From: an uncultured Chloroflexota bacterium
GTDB lineage: Bacteria > Chloroflexota > Anaerolineae > Caldilineales > Caldilineaceae
Assembly (NCBI GenBank): GCA_903879975.1
Contig: CAIRNL010000434.1
Span: forward strand, 1 to 12,659
Direction: 5' to 3'
Length of the DNA: 12,659 nt
In this document: positions 1 through 6,500 of the stretch, in pieces
Numbering within the stretch: the stretch's first letter is position 1
Layout of the letters: each line of letters begins with the position of its first letter
Translations under genes and position numbers: made by a program
Notes under the pieces: generated by a model
Seen by the model: only the letters and a program-made list of their open reading frames with translations
Told to the model about the DNA's origin: nothing
Database searches by the model: none

Positions 1-1
1 C

Positions 2-457
2 CGTCGCACGCTGCCGGCGGCCAGCACCAGCGTGCAGAGCAGCTATCGGCAGCTGCTAGAGGCTACTCCAGAAAAGCGGGCTCCTTTGGTGCGCACGTAT
101 GTGCAGGAAGTGGTTGCACAGACGCTGCAGGCGACCCAGCCCCTGGCTGTCGATGCAGGGTTCAACGAACTGGGCTTGGATTCGCTGATGGCGATCGAAT
201 TGCGGCGGCGGCTGGAGAAGAGGCTGCAGCTGACGCTCCCCTCCACAGTCGCCTTCGAGTACCCGACCGTGCGAACGCTGTCCGCCTATCTGCTCGAGCG
301 GCTGCAGGAGGATGCTGGCGAGCAAGAGAGGGTGGCAGAGTCTGGAGAAGTCATGCCCGAAGGAGAGCGCCCGGACGAGGAATCGATCGAGGCACAACTG
401 CGCCGGCTGGAAGCGCTACTAAAAGGACAAGATGATGGCGGAACATACAGCGCCTGA
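2..457 (+). CDS. C-terminal end of an upstream modular type I PKS (ACP plus docking tail), partial
   Basis: The reading frame is open from base 2, so this is the tail of a larger protein cut by the left edge; a GTG at 32 lies inside the frame and is not a real start. What remains is one acyl carrier protein with the phosphopantetheine motif GLDSLMAIELR; the Ser that would carry the arm is codon 182-184. Typical ACP helices follow (VAFEYPTV, LSAYLLERL). After the ACP comes an acidic linker and a short charged helix (SIEAQLRRLEALLKG). This resembles a C-terminal docking helix that passes the chain to the next PKS subunit. The stop at 455-457 lies inside the next PKS gene, so the two genes overlap by 26 bases and are probably translationally coupled. 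The upstream protein's other domains are not visible, so its starter or extender role is unknown. Confidence 0.9.
   Translation, partial: RRTLPAASTSVQSSYRQLLEATPEKRAPLVRTYVQEVVAQTLQATQPLAVDAGFNELGLDSLMAIELRRRLEKRLQLTLPSTVAFEYPTVRTLSAYLLERLQEDAGEQERVAESGEVMPEGERPDEESIEAQLRRLEALLKGQDDGGTYSA
423..427 (+). promoter_or_regulatory. Ribosome binding site for the bimodular PKS
   Basis: AAGGA lies within the 3' end of the upstream PKS gene, 4 bases before ATG 432 and 7 bases before the adjacent in-frame ATG 435. The second ATG has the better spacing, so the true first residue may be Met2. The effect on the protein is negligible. Confidence 0.5.
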
Positions 458-530
458 GCTGATCGACCGGATGATGCGCGCGCTGAATGAAGCCAGCGCT
501 CAATTGGAACAATACAAGCGCAAGGCAACC
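432..530 (+). other. N-terminal docking helix of the PKS
   Basis: Residues 1-33 before the first KS are short, charged and amphipathic (LIDRMMRALNEASAQLEQYK). This suits a coiled-coil docking element receiving the chain from the subunit ending at 457. The docking class is not assigned; the pairing with the upstream tail is inferred from gene order. Confidence 0.6.
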
Positions 531-3500
531 GAACCGATTGCCGTGGTCGGGATGGCCTGCCGCTTTCCCGGCGCCGCTACCCCGCAGGCGTTCTGGAAAC
601 TTCTCCAACAGGGGGAGGACTGTGTCCGTGATCTGCCTCCTGCGCGTGTGTCTATGGACGACTACTACGATCCAGTGCCGGCCACACCGGGCAAGTCGTA
701 TGTGCGCGCTGCGGCGTTGCTCGACGATATTGCCGGTTTCGACGCCGCCTTCTTCGGCCTTTCCCCGCGCGAAAGCCTCTTTCTGGATCCCCAGCAAAGG
801 CTGCTGCTTGAGGTGAGCTGGGAAGCGTTGGAGCATGCCGGGCTGGCGCCGTCCACCCTGAAAAATAGCAGGACTGGGATCTATGTCGGTGTCTCACCCA
901 GCCAGTATCACATGGTGCTTGATGCAACACAGTCCACCAGCACGTACGCCACCACTGGCAATGCCCCACCATTTGCTTCTGGCCGATTGTCGTATGTCTT
1001 GGGTTTACAGGGGCCCAATCTGGTTATCGACACCGCCTGTTCAGCCTCGCTGATAGGCGTCCACCTGGCCTGTGAGAGCCTGCGCAGCGGCAGCACCGAT
1101 TTGGCGCTGGCGGGGGGCGTCCACCTGATTCTCTCTGCTATCGAGCTGGTTGCGTTGTCGCAGCTGCAAGCTCTGGCCCCAGATGGGCGTTGCAAGACCT
1201 TCGACGCCTCGGCAGATGGTTTCGGGGATGGCGAAGGGTGTGGCATGGTGGTTCTCAAGCGGCTCAGCGACGCACGAGCGCAGGGCGATCCGATTCTGGC
1301 CGTGATTCGCGGCAGCGCCACCAACCATGACGGCGCCAGCAGTGGCCTGACTGTGCCAAGCGGAGCAGCACAGGCTGCTTTGCTCCGCCAGGCGCTGGCG
1401 AACGGAGCTGTGCACGCACACACCGTCGGATACGTCGAGGCGCACGGCACAGGCACAAAGCTGGGCGACCCCATCGAGATGAATGCGATCGCCTCCGTCT
1501 ACTGCGCCACACCAGAACGACAAGCACCGCTGTGGGTCGGGTCGGCCAAGACCAACATCGGCCACCTGCAGGAGGCGGCTGGGGTCGCTGGACTGATCAA
1601 GGTCATCCTGTGCATGCAGCACGGCGAGATCGCCCCCCACCTGCACTTTCACCAACCCAATCCGTACATCGAGTGGGACCGCATGGCCGTCGCCGTGCCA
1701 ACCGCACGTACGCCCTGGCCTGCTGGGAAAAAAGTTGCTGCAGTCAGTGCATTTGGAATGGGCGGCTCGAACGCCCATGTCGTGCTCGAGGAAGCCCCCG
1801 CCCCCAAGGCCCTTTCCACTGGCCAGTTCGAACGGCCCTGCCATCTGCTGGCACTCTCCGCCCGCAACGCCGCCGCCCTGGCCGCACTCGTGCAGCGCTA
1901 TGCTTCCCATCTGCAGGAACAACCCGGCATTGGGATCGGCGATCTCTGCTACAGCGCTGCAACGGGACGCAACCATTTTACTCACCGGCTGGCATTTGTC
2001 ACAGATTCGCCCGAACAGCTCCAGGAGCAGCTGGCAGCCTACAGCCGGAGGAATCGCCAACAAGCCGGCACCCCTCTGGGCGAACAGGCTGAAGCGCAGC
2101 CACATCCCAAGCTCGCCTTCCTCTTCACTGGCCAGGGTGCGCAGGTCACTGGCATGGGACAGGAACTCTATGCGACCCAGCCTCTCTTCCGCCAGACCCT
2201 CGATCGCTGCGCCGAACTGCTGGCCGGCCAGATGGCGGCACCGCTGCTGCAGGTGCTGGGCTATGTGCCGTCTGCAGAGAACGATGCCGCCGCCATCGAC
2301 CGCACCGAAAACGCACAGCCGGCCCTCTTTGCCCTGGAGTATGCGCTGGCCACACTCTGGCTCTCCTGGGGAGGAAAACCGGATCTGCTGCTCGGCCACA
2401 GCGTGGGAGAGCTCGCAGCGGCCTGTGTGGCCGGAATCTTCAGCCTGGAGGATGGACTCAAGCTGGCCGCCGCACGTGGCCGGCTGATGGGTGCGCTGCC
2501 ACCAGAAGGCACAATGGTTGCGCTGCAGGCGAGCGAGGCGCGTGTGCAGACTGCAGTCGCTGCCTGGCAGACCACCCACCCGCAGGCCGCAGCACTCTCG
2601 ATTGCAGCAGTCAACGGCCCTACCAGTGTCGTGCTCTCCGGCAGCAGTGCGGCGGTGATGTCCGTTGCAGCCGGCCTCGCTGCCGAAGGCATCAAACAAC
2701 AGCCGTTGAAGGTCTCGCACGCCTTTCACTCCCCGCTGATGGCGCCGATGCTGCAAGCATTCCAGGAGGTTGCGGCCAGCATTCGCTACAGCCCAGCGCG
2801 CATGCGCATCGTTTCAGCCGTGACCGGCAAGATAGCTGGCAAGGAACTGGCTACCCCCGACTACTGGGTTCGTCACGTGGTCGAACCTGTGCGCTTTGCC
2901 GACAGCGTAGCCACCCTGCACAAGCTGGGCGCCCAGACGTTCCTGGAAATCGGCCCCAAACCCGTGCTGCTGGGCATGGTGGGCGAATGCCTGGAGGCGC
3001 TGGCCGGCCCCGCTGCGAACACGCAGCCGTCCTCTGTCTTCCTGCCCTCCCTCCGCTCCGGGCAGAGCGAGTGGCAGCAGATGCTCGCCAGCCTGGGTGA
3101 ACTCTATGTCCAGGGGGTGCCCATCGACTGGCAGGGCTTCGACCGTGGCTATCCAAGGCAGAAGGTCTCGCTGCCGACCTACCCTTTCCAGCGCGAGGTC
3201 TACTGGGCCTCATCACCTCCTGCCGCCTCTCCGCCTGCAGACATGGCGCAGGCCAACTCAGCGACACTGGCAGGCTGGCTCGACACACAAAATCTGCACC
3301 ATCTGGCAGCCACCCTGGCGGAGCAGGCAGGGCTGGCTGGCGCGGCGGAACACGCGGAGTCGGTGGAATCCCGGCTGCTCGCAGCGCTGCAGGAGTTGCG
3401 CCGCCAACAGCAGCTGCAAGCTCAACTGGAACCACTTTTTTACTCGGTCGACTGGATTCGTCAAGCGCTACCCGCCCCTGCTGCACCCTCCGCAGCCGGC

Positions 3501-6500
3501 CGATGGCTCCTCTTGGCAGACCGGCAGGGAGTGGGCGACGCGCTGGCTGCCCTGTTGGCTGCGCACGGCGAGCAGGTTCACTGTGTTTATGCCGGCCTCG
3601 ATCCCGCCCACATCGACGAAGTGTTGGCGCAGCTGGCCATGCCAGACACTCACCCCTGGCGTGGAACCATCCACCTCTGGAGCCTGGATACCAGCGACTC
3701 ACCGGCCGATGCAGAGTCCTTGCAAGCGCTGCAGCAGCGGAATCTGGGCTGTGTGCTGCGCATTGTTCAGCATCTGGCGGCGGAACAGGAGACGAACAGC
3801 ACTGCTGGGCGGCTATGGCTGGTGACGCAAGGTGCCCAGCAGATAGCAGAGACCGAGCCTGTCTCCTTCGCGCAAAGTCCGCTGTGGGGAATGGGCAAAG
3901 TCGTTGCTCTGGAGCACCCTGAGCTCTTTGGCGGGCTGGTCGATCTCGAACCTGGAGCAGTACCCTCAGCGTCTGCCCAGGTACTGCTCCAAGAGATAGG
4001 TCAGACCTGGCAGCACAGTGCGCCTGGCGAGCCACGTGAGACCCAGCTGGCCTGGCGCCAGGGAGAGCGCTATGCCGCACGGCTCATCCGGAGCTGCGCA
4101 GAGAGCCTGCGCCCGGTCGCGCGCCCGGCCATTGCTCCCGGCGCAACCTATCTGGTGACAGGTGGACTGGGCGCGCTGGGTCTGCAGGTGGCCGAATGGC
4201 TGGCCGGTCAGGGCGCGACCCATCTGCTGCTGACCGGCCGGCGCGGGGTCACCACCAAAGCGCAGCGTGCCGTAGTCGAGCGCCTGGCCGCAGGCGGTGT
4301 GGAGGTACGAATTGCCCAGCTCGATGTAGCCGACCCCGTTGCAATGCAGCAGCTATTCGCCGAGTTGAAGGCTGCGAGCGACGCAGGAAGGCCACTCAAA
4401 GGGGTGATGCATGTGGCCGGGGTTCTGGACGACGGCATTTTGCTCAACCAGAGCTGGGCGCGTTTTGAAGGGGTACTCAGCGCCAAGGTGCAGGGCAGCT
4501 GGCTGCTGCACACATTGACCCAGGGTATGGCGCTGGACTTCATGCTTTTTTTCTCTTCGGTAGCCTCGCTGCTGGGGAACCCAGGTCAGGCAGCCTATGC
4601 CGCCGGCAACGCATTTCTCGATGGGCTGGCGCGTAGCCGCCACCAGCAGGGGCTGCCTGGCCTCAGCCTCAACTGGGGCGCGTGGGACGGCGAAGAAGAA
4701 CGAGACGGAGGCATGGCCACACGCGTCGCCGCAGGGACAGGCCGACGCATGCTGGATGCGGCACAATTCATGTCACCCCAGCTGGCCTTGCTGGCTCTAG
4801 AGCAGCTGTTGGGCCGCTCCGGCCAGTACGGCATCGCCCGGATCGACTGGAGCCGGCTGAACAGCTCGTCCGCCACCCCCTTCCTCGCCAATTTTGTCTT
4901 GTCGGAGAGTCGCTCAGAACCGGCCCTCTCCTGGCAGCAGCAGCTGGCCGCGTTGCCACCCAGCCGGCGCCTGGACCATCTGCAGCGCTCCTTGCAGCAA
5001 ATGGTCGGCTCTATCCTGGGCATGGCCGAACCGCCCAGCATCGCCAGCGGCTTCACCGATCTCGGCATGGACTCGCTGATGGCACTGGAACTGCGCCGTG
5101 CGCTGGAACACGCCTGCGCATGCAAGCTCCCCACCACACTGGTCTTCGAACACCCCTCCATCGCTGCCCTGACCGAATATCTGCTGGCTGAGATACTGGC
5201 GCTCTCTACAGCCGAGGCCAGCCGGCCGGCGCCACAGCAGACCCGCAACCCAGCCGAGCCAAGCGCGGCGATCAACCCAGCCGAGCCGATCGCAGTCATC
5301 AGCATGGCCTGTCGATTCCCGGGCGCTGACAGTCCGGAAGCCTTCTGGGAAATTTTGTGCAGCATGCACGACAGGGTGCGCGACATTCCACCTGAACGCT
5401 GGGATGTCGACGCCTTCTACGATCCGCAGCGCCCCAAAGCCGGCAAGATGTACACGCGCGCCGGCGCCTTCCTTGACCAGGTAGACCACTTCGACCCGCT
5501 CTTTTTTGGCATCTCCCCGCGCGAGGCCGCCACTATCGACCCCCAGCACCGTCTGCTGCTCGAAGTCAGCTGGGAGGTGCTGGAGCGGAGCGGATTGGCC
5601 CAGCACACGCTGGTCGACAGCCACACCGGGGTCTTTGTCGGGATCGGGGAGAGCGACTATGCGCTGGCTGCCGGCCTGCACGACCTATCGAGGCTGGAAC
5701 CCCACCAAGCGACCGGGGTCGGCCACAGCATCGCTGCCGGAAGGCTGGCGTACACGCTGGGAGTGCAGGGGCCGGTGCTGGCGGTAGACACTGCCTGCTC
5801 CTCAGCACTGGTGGCGCTGCATCTGGCTTGCCAAAGTCTGCGCAGCCGCGAGTGCGACCTGGCCCTGGCCGGCGCAGTCAGCCTGATGCTGGCTCCCACA
5901 GCGTACGTGGCCCTCTCGCAGATGCAGGCGCTCTCCCCCGATGGCCGCTGCAAGACCTTCGACGAGACGGCCGACGGCTACGGCCGCGGCGAAGGGGGCG
6001 CGATGGTGCTGCTCAAACGGCTCGCCGACGCCGAAGCGGACGGGGACACGGTGCTGGCCGTCATTCGCGGCAGCGCCGTCAACCACGACGGACCGAGCAG
6101 CGGCCTGACCGTACCCAACAAGCGAGCCCAGGAAAAGTTGCTGGCTGCCGCCCTGTCCCACGCGCACGTCGCCGCAGCAGACATCGGCTACATCGAGGCG
6201 CACGGCACCGGCACCCCCCTCGGTGACCCCATCGAACTGCGCGCAATCGACGCAGTATTCGGCCAGCCTCGCCCACACCCACTCTACGTCGGGTCGGTCA
6301 AGACCCACATCGGCCACCTGGAAGCTGCGGCAGGCATTGCCGGCTTCGTGAAGACCGTGCTGGCTCTGCAGCATGGCCAGATTCCCCCCCACCTGCACCT
6401 GACCCGTCCCACCCCCCATCTCGACTGGGAGCAGATGGCAGTGCGCGTGCCCACCACACTGCGAGCGTGGCCGTCAGAGCGGCGGGTGGCTGGGGTCAGC

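Noticed and set aside
1041..2756. 571-residue open frame on the - strand opposite the module 1 KS-AT
   Set aside because: It lies fully opposite conserved KS and AT domains, has no recognisable motif, and is the kind of long antisense frame expected in GC-rich DNA.
3200..4145. Possible dehydratase or methyltransferase between AT and KR in module 1
   Set aside because: No HxxxGxxxxP dehydratase motif or SAM-binding glycine motif was seen; the region fits a helical spacer plus the KR structural half.
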